Part shown: positions 52,492-62,541 of the stretch, piece after piece | How positions within the stretch are numbered: the stretch's first letter is position 1 | How the letters are laid out: every line of letters begins with the position of its first letter | From: Streptomyces sp. SCL15-4 | GTDB lineage: Bacteria; Actinomycetota; Actinomycetes; Streptomycetales; Streptomycetaceae | DNA: 64,000 bases | Assembly (NCBI RefSeq): GCF_033366695.1 | Contig: NZ_JAOBTQ010000001.1 | Coordinates: forward strand, 6,572,001 to 6,636,000 | Reading direction: 5' to 3' | Notes under the pieces: model-generated | The model's database searches: none | Told to the model about the DNA's origin: nothing | The model's input: only the letters and a program-made list of their open reading frames with translations | Translations under genes and position numbers: made by a program

Positions 52492-53436
52492 TCACCCCGC
52501 CCGGGACCCCGCCGCGCGGACCGGCAGCGGATAGGGCGGGGGAGTGCCGCCGAACTCCGGGCAGTGCGCCCGGTGGTCGCACCAGCCGCACAGCTTGGTC
52601 GGCCGGGGCCGCCAGTCCCCGCTCTCCGTCGCCTGCCTGATGGCCTCCCACAGCGCGTGCAGCCTGCGCTCCACCCGCTCCAGATCGGCCGGCACCGGGT
52701 CGTACGTCAGCACGTCCCCGCTGCCGAGATACACCAGCTGGAGCCGGCGCGGCACGACGCCCTTCAGCCGCCAGACGACCAGGGCGTAGAACTTCATCTG
52801 GAAGAGCGCGCCCTCGGCGTACTCCGGGCGCGGGGCCTTGCCCGTCTTGTAGTCGACGATCCGCACCTCGCCGGTCGGCGCCACGTCCACCCGGTCGATG
52901 ATTCCGCGCAGCCGCAGCCCCGAGTCCAGCTCGGTCTCCACGAACAGCTCCCGTTCGGCCGGCTCCAGCCGCGTGGGGTCCTCCAGCGTGAACCAGCGCT
53001 CCACCAGCCGCTCCGCCTCGGCGAGCCAGCCGGCCAGCCGCTCGCCGTCCGGATCGTCGGCGAACAGCTCGGTCAGCTCCGGCCGGCTCTCCCGCAGCCG
53101 TTCCCACTGCCCCGGGACCAGCGCCTTCGCCCGCGGCGCGGTCCGCTCCCCGGCGGGCGCGTCGAACAGCCGCTCCAGCACGGCGTGCACCAGCGTGCCC
53201 CGGGTCGCCGCCTCGCTCGGCTTCTCCGGCAGCCGGTCGATCACCCGGAACCGGTACAGCAGCGGACACTGCATGAAGTCGCCGGCCCGGGACGGCGACA
53301 GCGAGACCGGCGCGGCGGCGCTCCGCCCCCCGGCGGCCCCGCCCGGGCCACCACTCGCCGCGGGGCCGGCCCCGGCCCCGTCTCCCGCGTCCGACGTCAC
53401 TGCCTCGTCGATGCTGCTGTCCATGTCCCAGACCAT
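52492..53436 (-). CDS. RecB-family exonuclease (PD-(D/E)XK nuclease, probable Fe-S)
   Basis: A 314-aa protein with the nuclease motifs RGTLVHAVLERLFD, GIIDRVDVAPTGEVRIVDYK and TGKAP, preceded by MQCPLLYRFR and followed by KLCGWCDHRAHCPEFGG. The four cysteines match the AddB/RecB-like nucleases with a 4Fe-4S cluster, also used by Cas4. A stand-alone DNA-end-processing nuclease of actinobacteria. The start may be ATG 53434-53436 or ATG 53422-53424 (MDSSIDEAV); neither has a strong ribosome site. Confidence 0.9.
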   Translation of the reverse strand: MVWDMDSSIDEAVTSDAGDGAGAGPAASGGPGGAAGGRSAAAPVSLSPSRAGDFMQCPLLYRFRVIDRLPEKPSEAATRGTLVHAVLERLFDAPAGERTAPRAKALVPGQWERLRESRPELTELFADDPDGERLAGWLAEAERLVERWFTLEDPTRLEPAERELFVETELDSGLRLRGIIDRVDVAPTGEVRIVDYKTGKAPRPEYAEGALFQMKFYALVVWRLKGVVPRRLQLVYLGSGDVLTYDPVPADLERVERRLHALWEAIRQATESGDWRPRPTKLCGWCDHRAHCPEFGGTPPPYPLPVRAAGSRAG

Positions 53437-53599
53437 ACGGCCCACCACTGACAGTGACCCAGTCGCGGCCCCCGCCACGGGGCGTCCGCCAGGCGAACAC
53501 AAGGGGTGCCGGGGCGGAACGCGCCACCACGGGCGCATACCATCGACCAGAGACCTTCCGTCCGGCAGGTGCGGAAGACGCTTCGAACGAGGGGACACC

Positions 53600-55387
53600 G
53601 TGGACGTGAGCGGCGGGAGCGGGCAGCCGCGGTCCGGCAACGACAGGCCGGCGGCCGGGGCCTCCGCGGATCCTACGACCCCGGCGGCCGGACCCACCGA
53701 TCCCCCGGGGAACACGTTCGACGACGACCGGACCGAGCACGAGGCCGAGAGCCGGCCCGGGACGACGGCGGAGGAGAAGGCGGAACACGGGGCGGAGAAC
53801 ACGGCCGGGGAAGAGGCCGAGGACTCCGCCCCGACCACAGCCCGCCCGACCCCGCCGCCCGCCCCGGCACCGACCGCCGACGCGAACGGCACGCCCACCG
53901 AAGACGGCCGATCCGACGCCGACGCCGAGGCCACGCACCGCCGGCCCGCCGGCCCCGGCACGGACGCCTCCGGCTCCCGGCCCGCCGGACACGGCACACC
54001 CCCCGCCGCGCACACCCCGACCGAGCCGCCCCAGAGCCCCGCCGCATCACAGCAGAGCCCCGCCGAGCCGTCGTCCCCGGTTCCCGCCGAGCAGCACCCG
54101 GCCCCGGCCCGCCCCGACCAGCGCGCCCCCGGCCCCGGCACCGGCCCCCACGCCGCCCCCGACCAGCACCGCCCGTTCGCCCACTCCGGCATCGCCAAGG
54201 GCCGGCCGCCCGGGCCGCGACCCAAGGAGCCCGGTCCCGGCGGAGGCATCCTCATGGGCCGGCCCTTCGGCGTGCCCGTCTACGTCGCGCCGAGCTGGTT
54301 CCTCGTCGCCGCCCTGATCACCTGGGTCTTCGGCGGACAGCTCGACCGCGTGCTGCCCGAGCTGGGCGCCGCCCGCTACCTGGTCTCCCTCTTCTTCGCG
54401 GTCGCCTTCTACGCCTCCGTACTGGTCCACGAACTGGCCCACACGGTCGCCGCGATCCGCTTCAAGCTCCCGGTCCGCCGCATCCAGCTGCAGTTCTTCG
54501 GCGGCGTCTCGGAGATCGAGAAGGAGGCCGAGACCCCGGGCCGGGAGTTCGTGCTCGCCTTCGTCGGCCCGCTGCTGTCCCTGGTGCTGGCCGGCGTCTT
54601 CTACCTCGCCATGAAACCGGTCGAGCCCGGCACCGTACCGGGCGTCCTGCTGGCCGGGCTGATGATCTCCAACCTCATCGTGGCCATCTTCAACTTCCTC
54701 CCGGGCCTGCCCCTGGACGGCGGCCGCATGCTCCGCGCCGTCGTCTGGAAACTCACCGGCAAGCCGATGAGCGGCACCGTCGCCGCCGCCTGGGTGGGCC
54801 GCGCCCTCGCCGTCTCCGTCCTGATCGGCCTGCCGCTGCTGAACTCCTCCGGCAGCCTCGGCGGCGGCGGAGAGGAGGTCGGCGGCATGGACACCGTCAC
54901 CGACGCCCTGCTCGCCGCCATCCTCGCCGCGATCATCTGGACCGGCGCCGGCAACAGCCTGCGCATGGCCCGGCTGCGCGAACACCTCCCCGAACTGCGC
55001 GCCCGCACCCTCACCCGGCGCGCCGTACCCGTCGAGAACGACACCCCGCTCTCCGAGGCGCTGCGCCGCGCAAACGCCGCCGGTGCCCGCGCCCTGGTCG
55101 TGGTCGACCCCGACGGCACCCCGCTCTCCCTCGTCCGCGAGGCCGCCATCGTCGGCGTACCCGAGCACCGCCGCCCCTGGGTCGCCGTCAGCGGCCTCGC
55201 CCAGGACCTGACCGACGGCATGCGGGTCTCCGCCGAGCTGGCCGGCGAGGAACTCCTGGACGTCCTGCGCGCCACCCCGGCCACCGAGTACCTCGTGGTC
55301 GAGGAGACCGGCGAGATCTACGGCGTCCTGTCGGCGGCCGACGTCGAGCGGGCCTTCGTCAGAGCGATGGCCAGGCCGGCGCCCTAA
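53600..55387 (+). CDS. M50 family site-2-protease-like metallopeptidase with CBS domains
   Basis: A 595-aa membrane protease. Residues about 1-215 are a disordered Pro/Thr/Glu/Ala-rich extension. The membrane core follows, with the zinc motif VLVHELAHTVAA near residue 278 and the second ligand motif GLPLDGGRMLRAVVWKLTG near 372. Paired CBS domains finish the protein (ENDTPLSEALRRANAAGARA, TPATEYLVVEETGEIYGVLS). It probably cleaves membrane-bound regulatory proteins. GTG 53600 follows GAGGGGA. The gene precedes trmI and the proteasome region, as in other streptomycetes. Confidence 0.88.
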   Translation: MDVSGGSGQPRSGNDRPAAGASADPTTPAAGPTDPPGNTFDDDRTEHEAESRPGTTAEEKAEHGAENTAGEEAEDSAPTTARPTPPPAPAPTADANGTPTEDGRSDADAEATHRRPAGPGTDASGSRPAGHGTPPAAHTPTEPPQSPAASQQSPAEPSSPVPAEQHPAPARPDQRAPGPGTGPHAAPDQHRPFAHSGIAKGRPPGPRPKEPGPGGGILMGRPFGVPVYVAPSWFLVAALITWVFGGQLDRVLPELGAARYLVSLFFAVAFYASVLVHELAHTVAAIRFKLPVRRIQLQFFGGVSEIEKEAETPGREFVLAFVGPLLSLVLAGVFYLAMKPVEPGTVPGVLLAGLMISNLIVAIFNFLPGLPLDGGRMLRAVVWKLTGKPMSGTVAAAWVGRALAVSVLIGLPLLNSSGSLGGGGEEVGGMDTVTDALLAAILAAIIWTGAGNSLRMARLREHLPELRARTLTRRAVPVENDTPLSEALRRANAAGARALVVVDPDGTPLSLVREAAIVGVPEHRRPWVAVSGLAQDLTDGMRVSAELAGEELLDVLRATPATEYLVVEETGEIYGVLSAADVERAFVRAMARPAP

Positions 55388-55457
55388 CGCCCCGAAGGGC
55401 CCCGGCCCCGCCCCCGCCCCCGCCCCTCCGTCGGTCAAGCCCTCCGCGGAGACCCGG

Positions 55458-55463
55458 TAGGCT
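55458..55463 (+). promoter_or_regulatory. trmI -10 element, leaderless
   Basis: TAGGCT ends six bases before the ATG at 55470, with no ribosome site. Same layout as before mshC. Confidence 0.5.
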
Positions 55464-55469
55464 GGTCAC

Positions 55470-56372
55470 ATGTCCGAACCGACCGGTGCCGCCCGCAGGC
55501 GCGGGCCCTTCAAGGTCGGGGACCAGGTACAGCTGACCGACCCCAAGGGTCGCCACTACACGTTCACGCTCGAAGCCGGAAAGAACTTCCACACCCACAA
55601 GGGTTCCTTCCCGCACGACGAACTGATCGGCGCTCCCGAGGGCAGCGTTGTCCGGACCACCGGCAACGTGGCCTACCTCGCGCTGCGCCCCCTGCTCCCC
55701 GACTACGTCCTCTCCATGCCCCGCGGGGCAGCCGTCGTCTACCCGAAGGACGCGGGGCAGATCCTCGCCTTCGCCGACATCTTCCCCGGCGCCCGCGTCG
55801 TGGAGGCCGGCGTCGGCTCCGGTTCGCTCAGCAGCTTCCTGCTGCGGGCCATCGGCGACCAGGGCATGCTGCACTCCTACGAGCGCCGCGAGGACTTCGC
55901 GGAGATCGCCAAGCAGAACGTGGAGCGCTACTTCGGCGGCCCGCACCCCGCCTGGCAGCTCACCGTCGGCGACCTCCAGGACAACCTGTCCGACACCGAC
56001 GTCGACCGCGTCATCCTCGACATGCTCGCCCCCTGGGAGTGCCTGGAGGCCGTCTCCAAGGCGCTCGTCCCCGGCGGCATCCTCTGCTGCTACGTGGCCA
56101 CCACCACCCAGCTCGCCCGGACCGTGGAGTCCATCCGGGAGATCGGCTGCTTCAACGAGCCGACCGCCTGGGAGACCATGATCCGCAACTGGCACATCGA
56201 GGGCCTGGCCGTCCGCCCGGACCACCGGATGATCGGCCACACCGGCTTCCTGCTCACCGCCCGCCGCCTCGCGGACGGCGTCGAGCCGCCCATGCGCCGC
56301 CGCCGCCCCGCCAAGGGCGCCTACGGCGAGGACTACGCCGGCCCCAACGCCGACGGCGGCGCCGGCCGCTGA
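55470..56372 (+). CDS. trmI: tRNA (adenine-58-N1)-methyltransferase
   Basis: A 300-aa SAM methyltransferase of the TrmI family. The amino-terminal beta domain includes GPFKVGDQVQLTDPKGRHYT and HTHKGSFPHDELIG. Motif I is VVEAGVGSGSLSSFLL, and the catalytic-site strand VDRVILDMLAPWECLEAV contains the conserved Asp. It forms a tetramer that makes m1A58 in the T loop. Located upstream of the proteasome genes in actinobacteria generally. Confidence 0.94.
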   Translation: MSEPTGAARRRGPFKVGDQVQLTDPKGRHYTFTLEAGKNFHTHKGSFPHDELIGAPEGSVVRTTGNVAYLALRPLLPDYVLSMPRGAAVVYPKDAGQILAFADIFPGARVVEAGVGSGSLSSFLLRAIGDQGMLHSYERREDFAEIAKQNVERYFGGPHPAWQLTVGDLQDNLSDTDVDRVILDMLAPWECLEAVSKALVPGGILCCYVATTTQLARTVESIREIGCFNEPTAWETMIRNWHIEGLAVRPDHRMIGHTGFLLTARRLADGVEPPMRRRRPAKGAYGEDYAGPNADGGAGR

Positions 56373-56397
56373 CCGGCCCCGCCTCCCCGCAACGCGA

Positions 56398-56448
56398 GGG
56401 CGCCGTGCCCGAGTTCCCCTCCACCACGGGAACTCGGGCACGGCGCCC
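56398..56448. terminator. Very long perfect hairpin terminator after trmI
   Basis: A 21-bp perfect stem (56398-56418 with 56428-56448) and a 9-base loop. No U-run, but among the most stable hairpins in the window. Confidence 0.85.
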
Positions 56449-56584
56449 GTCCGTTGACCCGGCACCGGCACAGGTGCCTCCCGCGCGGACGGACCGCCGG
56501 CGGACCCCGCCGTTCCCCCGCACTGTGACGTGTGGCACGATGCAGGCCATCCCACCGGCACCGCCCTCGCAGGAGACACTCCTC

Positions 56585-57157
56585 GTGCAGCAATCCGCCG
56601 TTCCGGAACTCGCGCACACCCGGACCCGGCCCATCCACTGGGTCGCCACCGCCACGGCCCTCGCGGGCGTCGTGGCGCTCTCCTCCGTCGTCCGGCCCGG
56701 ACCGGCCACGGCCGCCCAGCCCGTCCCCGGCACCCGCACCGGGCCCGCCGCCGCGGCGCCGAGCACCACCGGCGTCGACTTCCCCCTGGACTGCGGTCCG
56801 GTCAAAGCCGTGGTCGTCAAGAAGTCCACCGGCGACCTGGACGGCGACGGAAGGCCGGAAACCGTCGCCGTGGTCCACTGCGACGCCCCCATGGGCACCC
56901 CGCCCGACGGGGTCTACGTCCTCACCCGAGGCGCCGGCGGCCGCACCGCACGCGTGGTCGCCACCCTGGTCCAGCCCAGGGAACGGCTCACCGTCACGGA
57001 ATTCGGCATACGCGAACGCGGCGTTTCCGCCACCCTGCTCGGCTACTCCTCGGACGCCGTGCCCAGTTGCTGCCCCGACACGCGCACCCCGGCCACCTGG
57101 CGGTGGAACGGCAAGGCCTTCCTCCGCTCCACCCCGGCCGGGGCGCACAGCGTCTGA
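56585..57157 (+). CDS. Secreted conserved hypothetical protein
   Basis: A 190-aa protein with a signal peptide (HWVATATALAGVVALSSVVR, cleavage near ATAAQP) and a small globular domain with cysteines (DFPLDCGPVKAVV, VAVVHCDAP, VPSCCPDTRTP). Similar streptomycete proteins resemble integrin-like or LppP-type lipoprotein domains but remain unassigned. GTG 56585 has AGGAG nine bases upstream; the ATG at 56540 is possible. It converges on the ferredoxin gene with seven bases between the stops. Confidence 0.7.
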   Translation: MQQSAVPELAHTRTRPIHWVATATALAGVVALSSVVRPGPATAAQPVPGTRTGPAAAAPSTTGVDFPLDCGPVKAVVVKKSTGDLDGDGRPETVAVVHCDAPMGTPPDGVYVLTRGAGGRTARVVATLVQPRERLTVTEFGIRERGVSATLLGYSSDAVPSCCPDTRTPATWRWNGKAFLRSTPAGAHSV

Positions 57158-57164
57158 ACCGGAC

Positions 57165-57467
57165 TCACTCCGCCTCGGGGCCGTACACCTCGACCTTGTC
57201 CGAAACCCGGCGGACGTGGATGCACTCGCCGGGACACTCCTTGGCGGAGTCCACCACGTCCGTCAGGAGCGGCAGCGGCACCGGCACGGTCGCCCCCGGG
57301 GCCTGGAGCAGTTCGTCGTCCGCGCCCTTCACATACGCCAGCCCGTCGATGTCCAGCTCGAACACCTCCGGGGCGTACTGGGCACAGATCCCGTCGCCGG
57401 TACACAGGTCCTGGTCGATCCAGACCTCCAGTGCCTCGCCGCCCGGGGCCTCCTGCTGCACGGTCAT
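57165..57467 (-). CDS. Ferredoxin (3Fe-4S type)
   Basis: A 100-aa acidic ferredoxin. Cluster cysteines are in DLCTGDGICAQYAP and ECPGECIHV. The spacing with a missing fourth ligand fits the 3Fe-4S ferredoxins that serve cytochrome P450s in Streptomyces. No P450 gene is nearby. Located between the secreted-protein gene and arc, as in related genomes. Confidence 0.88.
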   Translation of the reverse strand: MTVQQEAPGGEALEVWIDQDLCTGDGICAQYAPEVFELDIDGLAYVKGADDELLQAPGATVPVPLPLLTDVVDSAKECPGECIHVRRVSDKVEVYGPEAE

Positions 57468-57986
57468 CTCTCCTGCCTTCGGTTCGCCGGACGTCCCGGC
57501 GCCCCGAGGGCCGGCCGGGTCCGCACCAGCGGTCGTTGAACACCCCCGACCCTACCTCCGCCCGGTTCCCGGCCACGGGGCCCCGTCCCGGGTTTCCGGC
57601 CCGGCCCGCCCGGGTACCAGCGCCGGACCGGGAGAGGCAGGCACCGGCGGCCGGACCGATCGTCCCCAACCGCCGCGGCAGTGACACCGTCCGTTTGAAC
57701 CATCGCTCTGCGTGATGATCGTACGAGCGCTCCGAGTGCTGCCCGCATCCCGGCCGAACGATCCCCATACGGACAACTCCGGCCAGTCACGGAGGGTTTC
57801 GACCACAGCATGCGTGGAACAAGCTGCTTTCCCCTCACGTTGAGTGGGTATCCCCTCCGTGCGAGGGAGTGTGCAGCGGGTGACCGACGACACACCTTGA
57901 CAGTCTTTGTGATCTAGGGGTTTCAATCGACACCCACCCAGGTAGGGTCTGGAAGCGTCCAGCTCCCCTTGGAGGAGGTGAGGACC
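57468..57986. promoter_or_regulatory. 519-base region upstream of arc
   Basis: No gene is convincing here. TTGACA at 57897-57902 and TTTCAA-16-TAGGGT (57921-57926, 57943-57948) lie 40-90 bases before the arc start and are candidate promoter elements. The ribosome site GGAGGAGG is at 57971-57978. Confidence 0.4.
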
Positions 57987-59753
57987 GTGGCAGCCCACGA
58001 CGACGACATGAACCGCGGCATCCGCCCGGGACGCGGGTCCGACGACCCGGCCGGGCAGATCGCCTACCTTGAGCAGGAGATCGCCGTCCTGCGCCGCAAG
58101 CTCGCCGACTCTCCGCGTCACACGAGGATTCTCGAAGAGCGGATCGTCGAGCTGCAGACCAACCTGGCCGGCGTATCCGCCCAGAACGAACGGCTGGCCA
58201 ACACCCTGCGCGAGGCCCGCGACCAGATCGTGGCCCTCAAGGAGGAGGTCGACCGGCTCGCCCAGCCGCCGGCCGGCTTCGGTGTCTTCCTGCAAGCCAA
58301 CGAGGACGGCACCGCCGACATCTTCACCGGCGGCCGCAAACTCCGGGTGAACGTCAGCCCCAGCGTCGAACTCGACGTGCTCAGGCGCGGCCAGGAGGTC
58401 ATGCTCAACGAAGCGCTCAACGTGGTCGAGGCCATGGCATTCGAGCGCGTCGGCGACATCGTCACCCTCAAGGAAATCCTCGAGGACGGCGAGCGCGCCC
58501 TCGTACTGGGGCACACCGACGAGGAGCGGGTGGTCCGGCTCGCCGAGCCACTGCTCGGCACCACCATCCGCGCCGGTGACGCCCTCCTGCTCGAACCCCG
58601 CTCCGGATACGTCTACGAGGTCGTGCCCAAGAGCGAGGTCGAGGAACTGGTCCTCGAAGAGGTCCCCGACATCGGCTACGAGCAGATCGGCGGCCTCGGC
58701 AACCAGATCGAGGCCATCCGCGACGCGGTCGAGCTGCCCTACCTCTACCCCGACCTCTTCAAGGAGCACGAGCTGCGCCCGCCCAAGGGCGTCCTGCTCT
58801 ACGGCCCGCCCGGCTGCGGCAAGACACTCATCGCCAAGGCCGTCGCGAACTCGCTCGCCAAGAAGGTCGCCGAAGTCACCGGCCAGGCCGCCGGCAAGAG
58901 CTTCTTCCTGAACATCAAGGGCCCCGAGCTGCTCAACAAGTACGTCGGCGAGACCGAGCGGCAGATCCGCCTGGTCTTCCAGCGGGCCCGTGAGAAAGCC
59001 AGCGAGGGCACCCCCGTCATCGTCTTCTTCGACGAGATGGAATCCCTCTTCCGCACCCGTGGCTCCGGTGTCAGCTCGGACGTGGAGAACACCATCGTCC
59101 CCCAGCTGCTCGCCGAGATCGACGGTGTCGAAGGCCTGCAGAACGTGGTCGTCATCGGCGCCTCCAACCGCGAGGACATGATCGACCCCGCCATCCTGCG
59201 CCCCGGCCGGCTCGACGTGAAGATCAAGATCGAGCGTCCCGACGCCGAGGCCGCCAAGGACATCTTCGGCAAGTACCTCACCGAACGCCTCCCGCTGCAC
59301 GCCGACGACCTCACCGAACACGGCGGGGACAAGGGCGCCACGGTCCAGGGCATGATCCAGACCGCGGTCGAGCACATGTACGCGGAATCCGAGGAGAACC
59401 GCTTCCTGGAGGTCACCTACGCCAACGGTGACAAGGAAGTCCTCTACTTCAAGGACTTCAACTCCGGCGCCATGATCGAGAACATCGTGGGCCGCGCCAA
59501 GAAGATGGCGATCAAGGACTTCCTGGAAAAGAGCCAGAAAGGCCTCCGCGTCTCCCACCTCCTCCAGGCCTGCGTGGACGAGTTCAAGGAGAACGAGGAC
59601 CTGCCCAACACCACCAACCCGGACGACTGGGCCCGCATCTCCGGAAAGAAGGGCGAACGGATCGTGTACATCCGTACCCTCATCACCGGAAAGCAGGGCG
59701 CGGACACCGGACGCTCCATCGACACGGTGGCGAACACCGGTCAGTACCTGTAA
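57987..59753 (+). CDS. arc: Proteasomal AAA ATPase ARC/Mpa
   Basis: A 588-aa ring-forming ATPase that unfolds pupylated proteins for the 20S proteasome. The amino-terminal coiled coil (about 25-85) binds Pup. Two OB domains follow, then the AAA module with Walker A GPPGCGKT near 275, Walker [11 protein letters not shown] near 345 and an Arg-finger region. It ends in QYL, the carboxy-terminal docking motif. GTG 57987 with the GGAGGAGG site is chosen; TTG/GTG codons just upstream are in frame. The length equals S. coelicolor ARC as I recall it. Confidence 0.96.
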   Translation: MAAHDDDMNRGIRPGRGSDDPAGQIAYLEQEIAVLRRKLADSPRHTRILEERIVELQTNLAGVSAQNERLANTLREARDQIVALKEEVDRLAQPPAGFGVFLQANEDGTADIFTGGRKLRVNVSPSVELDVLRRGQEVMLNEALNVVEAMAFERVGDIVTLKEILEDGERALVLGHTDEERVVRLAEPLLGTTIRAGDALLLEPRSGYVYEVVPKSEVEELVLEEVPDIGYEQIGGLGNQIEAIRDAVELPYLYPDLFKEHELRPPKGVLLYGPPGCGKTLIAKAVANSLAKKVAEVTGQAAGKSFFLNIKGPELLNKYVGETERQIRLVFQRAREKASEGTPVIVFFDEMESLFRTRGSGVSSDVENTIVPQLLAEIDGVEGLQNVVVIGASNREDMIDPAILRPGRLDVKIKIERPDAEAAKDIFGKYLTERLPLHADDLTEHGGDKGATVQGMIQTAVEHMYAESEENRFLEVTYANGDKEVLYFKDFNSGAMIENIVGRAKKMAIKDFLEKSQKGLRVSHLLQACVDEFKENEDLPNTTNPDDWARISGKKGERIVYIRTLITGKQGADTGRSIDTVANTGQYL

Positions 59754-59759
59754 CGGCAG

Positions 59760-59798
59760 GGCGGCTGCGGGTGCCCTCGACGGGTACCCGCAGCCGCC
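59760..59798 (+). terminator. Intrinsic terminator after arc
   Basis: A 13-bp stem (59760-59772 with 59786-59798) followed by TGTTTTTCC. One of the few classical U-run terminators in the window. Confidence 0.85.
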
Positions 59799-59984
59799 TG
59801 TTTTTCCGGCCACGACCGGAGCAGCCAATGACGCAAATGATCTCCCCACCAGCGCAAAGGCGTTCTAGGCTCGTTCCTGCCGCCGAGTCGCGCCGTGCGG
59901 GGACGGGCACCGCACACGCACCGGAGCGCCAGCGCACTTGAGCGGCGCCCATGACCGAGGGTGCCGCCGGGCAAGGAGGGCCGC

Positions 59985-61496
59985 ATGACCGTACGGCGAG
60001 TAATGGGCATCGAGACGGAGTACGGGATCTCCGTCCCCGGCCACCCCAACGCCAATGCCATGCTCACCTCGTCCCAGATCGTCAACGCCTACGCGGCGGC
60101 GATGCACCGGGCCCGCCGGGCCCGCTGGGACTTCGAGGAGGAGAACCCGCTGCGGGACGCGCGAGGCTTCGACCTCGCCCGGGAGGTCGCCGACTCCAGC
60201 CAGCTCACCGACGAGGACATCGGCTTGGCCAATGTGATCCTCACCAATGGCGCGCGCCTGTACGTCGACCACGCCCACCCCGAATACAGCGCCCCCGAGG
60301 TCACCAACCCCCGCGACGCCGTCCTCTGGGACAAGGCCGGCGAGCGGATCATGGCCGAGGCCGCCGAGCGGGCCGCACAGCTCCCCGGCGCCCAGCCGAT
60401 CCACCTCTACAAGAACAACACCGACAACAAGGGCGCCTCCTACGGCACGCACGAGAACTACCTGATGAAGCGGGAGACCCCCTTCTCGGACATCGTGCGC
60501 CACCTGACGCCCTTCTTCGTCTCCCGCCAGGTCTTCACCGGCGCCGGCCGCGTCGGCATCGGCCAGGACGGACACGAACACGGCTTCCAGATCAGTCAGC
60601 GCGCGGACTACTTCGAGGTCGAGGTCGGCCTGGAGACCACGCTCAAGCGCCCCATCATCAACACCCGCGACGAGCCGCACTCGGACGCCGAGAAGTACCG
60701 CCGCCTCCATGTGATCATCGGCGACGCGAACCTCTCCGAGATCTCGACGTACCTCAAGCTGGGCACCACGGCCCTGGTCCTGTCCATGATCGAGGACGGC
60801 TTCATCGCCGTCGACCTCGCCGTGGACCAGCCCGTCCGCACCCTGCACCAGGTCTCCCACGACCCCTCGCTGAAGCGGCTGGTCACCCTCCGCAGCGGAC
60901 GCACACTCACCGCCGTCCAACTGCAGATGGAGTACTACGAACTGGCCCGCAAGTATGTCGAGGAGCGCTACGGCGCCGACGCCGACGACCAGACCAAGGA
61001 CGTCCTCAGCCGCTGGGAGGACACCCTCACCCGGCTGGAGAACGACCCCATGAGCCTGGCCGGCGAACTGGACTGGGTCGCCAAGCGCGAGCTGATGGAG
61101 GGCTACCGCCGCCGCGACGACCTCGACTGGGACGCCGCCCGGCTGCACCTGGTCGACCTCCAGTACGCCGACGTACGCCCCGAGAAGGGCCTCTACAACC
61201 GTCTGGTGGCCCGCGGACGCATCAAGCGCCTCCTGGACGAGTCCGAGGTCGACAGGGCCCGTACGAAGCCGCCGGAGGACACGCGGGCGTACTTCCGCGG
61301 CCGGTGCCTGGAGCAGTACGCCGACGACGTCGCGGCCGCCTCCTGGGACTCGGTCATCTTCGATCTCCCGGGCCGCGACTCCCTCCAGCGCGTCCCAACC
61401 CTGGAACCACTACGCGGAACGCGAAATCACGTCAAGGAGCTGCTGGACCGCTGCCGGACGGCGGAAGACCTGGTCAGGGTCCTGTCCGGGAACTGA
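59985..61496 (+). CDS. dop: Deamidase/depupylase of Pup
   Basis: A 503-aa carboxylate-amine-ligase-fold protein of the Dop/PafA family. [20 protein letters not shown] is the amino-terminal Dop signature with the metal-binding Glu; [20 protein letters not shown] and [20 protein letters not shown] follow. The long loop after the first strand (near residues 40-75) distinguishes Dop from PafA. It removes Pup from substrates and, where Pup ends in Gln, deamidates it. ATG 59985 has AAGGAGGG. Confidence 0.95.
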   Translation: MTVRRVMGIETEYGISVPGHPNANAMLTSSQIVNAYAAAMHRARRARWDFEEENPLRDARGFDLAREVADSSQLTDEDIGLANVILTNGARLYVDHAHPEYSAPEVTNPRDAVLWDKAGERIMAEAAERAAQLPGAQPIHLYKNNTDNKGASYGTHENYLMKRETPFSDIVRHLTPFFVSRQVFTGAGRVGIGQDGHEHGFQISQRADYFEVEVGLETTLKRPIINTRDEPHSDAEKYRRLHVIIGDANLSEISTYLKLGTTALVLSMIEDGFIAVDLAVDQPVRTLHQVSHDPSLKRLVTLRSGRTLTAVQLQMEYYELARKYVEERYGADADDQTKDVLSRWEDTLTRLENDPMSLAGELDWVAKRELMEGYRRRDDLDWDAARLHLVDLQYADVRPEKGLYNRLVARGRIKRLLDESEVDRARTKPPEDTRAYFRGRCLEQYADDVAAASWDSVIFDLPGRDSLQRVPTLEPLRGTRNHVKELLDRCRTAEDLVRVLSGN

Positions 61497-61522
61497 GCAC
61501 GGTCAGCGGGCACTGGTACGGC

Positions 61523-61557
61523 CCCGGGCGGGCGGGGTGGAAACCCCACCGCCCGGG
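61523..61557 (+). terminator. Hairpin between dop and pup
   Basis: An outer stem CCCGGGCGG (61523-61531) with CCGCCCGGG (61549-61557) and an inner stem GGGGT/ACCCC. It may cut readthrough so that pup is expressed from its own promoter. Confidence 0.65.
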
Positions 61558-61667
61558 AATCATCGAGGTGGGCCCCGCACGTTGTGGAAACTGCGGGGCC
61601 GATGTCGGACCCGGCCTATAGGGTCTGATCATCACCGATCGGCAGGCGAACTGAGCGGGGTGAGGTT

Positions 61668-61886
61668 ATGGCGACCAAGGACACCGGCGGCGGCCAGCAG
61701 AAGGCCACCCGGTCCACCGAGGAGGTCGAGGAGCAGGCGCAGGACGCGCAGGCTTCCGAGGACCTCAAGGAACGACACGAGAAGCTGTCGGACGACGTGG
61801 ACTCGGTACTGGACGAGATCGACGACGTACTCGAGGAGAACGCCGAGGATTTCGTGCGCTCCTTCGTGCAAAAAGGCGGAGAATAA
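61668..61886 (+). CDS. pup: Prokaryotic ubiquitin-like protein Pup
   Basis: A 72-aa intrinsically disordered, acidic modifier. Its central helix-forming part (DLKERHEKLSDDVDSVLDEI) binds ARC, and the end is FVQKGGE. The last residue is Glu rather than Gln, so it can be ligated to lysines by PafA without deamidation. ATG 61668 follows GAGGTT. It lies between dop and prcBA in the standard actinobacterial order. Confidence 0.96.
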   Translation: MATKDTGGGQQKATRSTEEVEEQAQDAQASEDLKERHEKLSDDVDSVLDEIDDVLEENAEDFVRSFVQKGGE

Positions 61887-61935
61887 AGGCGGAATGGTCA
61901 CTCTGCCTTCGAAGTGAAGGTTGCGGGGGAACTCG

Positions 61936-62541
61936 GTGGCTGAGGAGCCGAACGCGAAGGAATGCAGGAAGTGCGGGCGTGAACTGCCCCTCGCCTCCTT
62001 CGCCAGGGACAGGCACAGGCGTGACGGCCTCCAGGTGCACTGCCGGGAGTGTGTGGCGCGGTACAGCGCCGCGCACTACCGGCGTCGCCGGGAGGCGGAG
62101 GGCAAGCCGGTCCGGGAGAAGGCGGATGTTCCGGTCGGGCACAAGCTCTGCCGGACGTGCGGGGAGGTCGGACCGCACAGCGAATGGCATCGCAACGCCA
62201 CCGCTTCCGACGGACTGTCCACGCGCTGCAAAGTGTGCCGGGCGGCGCTCGGGCGGGAGGACCACCTGAGGCGCAGGTACGGCCTTACCAGAGCCGAGCG
62301 TGACGAGTTGATCGCCTCCCAGGGGGGCGTCTGCTGTATCTGCCTGGCCGCCGTGCCGGCGCATGTGGATCACTGCCATCAGACGGGTAGGGTCCGTGGC
62401 GTACTGTGCTTCAGCTGCAATGCCGCACTGGGGCAGTTCAAGGATCAGCCCGAGGTCATGAGGCGGGCTGCTGCTTATGTGGAAGGAATCGCGTGGAAGC
62501 CAACACTCGTAGCACCGGGCGTCTACCAGCTGCCTTCCTGA
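61936..62541 (+). CDS. Endonuclease VII-like (HNH) protein with two zinc knuckles
   Basis: A 201-aa basic protein. Two similar zinc modules come first ([20 protein letters not shown]...CREC, residues about 10-40; [16 protein letters not shown]...CKVC, about 73-104). The recombination endonuclease VII domain follows, [20 protein letters not shown] with [16 protein letters not shown]. Related to T4 endonuclease VII Holliday-junction or branched-DNA resolvases. GTG 61936. It overlaps the prcB start by 49 bases, so the two are translationally coupled although the products have no known shared role. Confidence 0.88.
   Translation: MAEEPNAKECRKCGRELPLASFARDRHRRDGLQVHCRECVARYSAAHYRRRREAEGKPVREKADVPVGHKLCRTCGEVGPHSEWHRNATASDGLSTRCKVCRAALGREDHLRRRYGLTRAERDELIASQGGVCCICLAAVPAHVDHCHQTGRVRGVLCFSCNAALGQFKDQPEVMRRAAAYVEGIAWKPTLVAPGVYQLPS

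Noticed and set aside
57552..59849. 765-codon minus-strand frame opposite arc
   Set aside because: Shadow of arc; repeated Val-Asp-Leu-Gly composition mirrors codon third-position bias.
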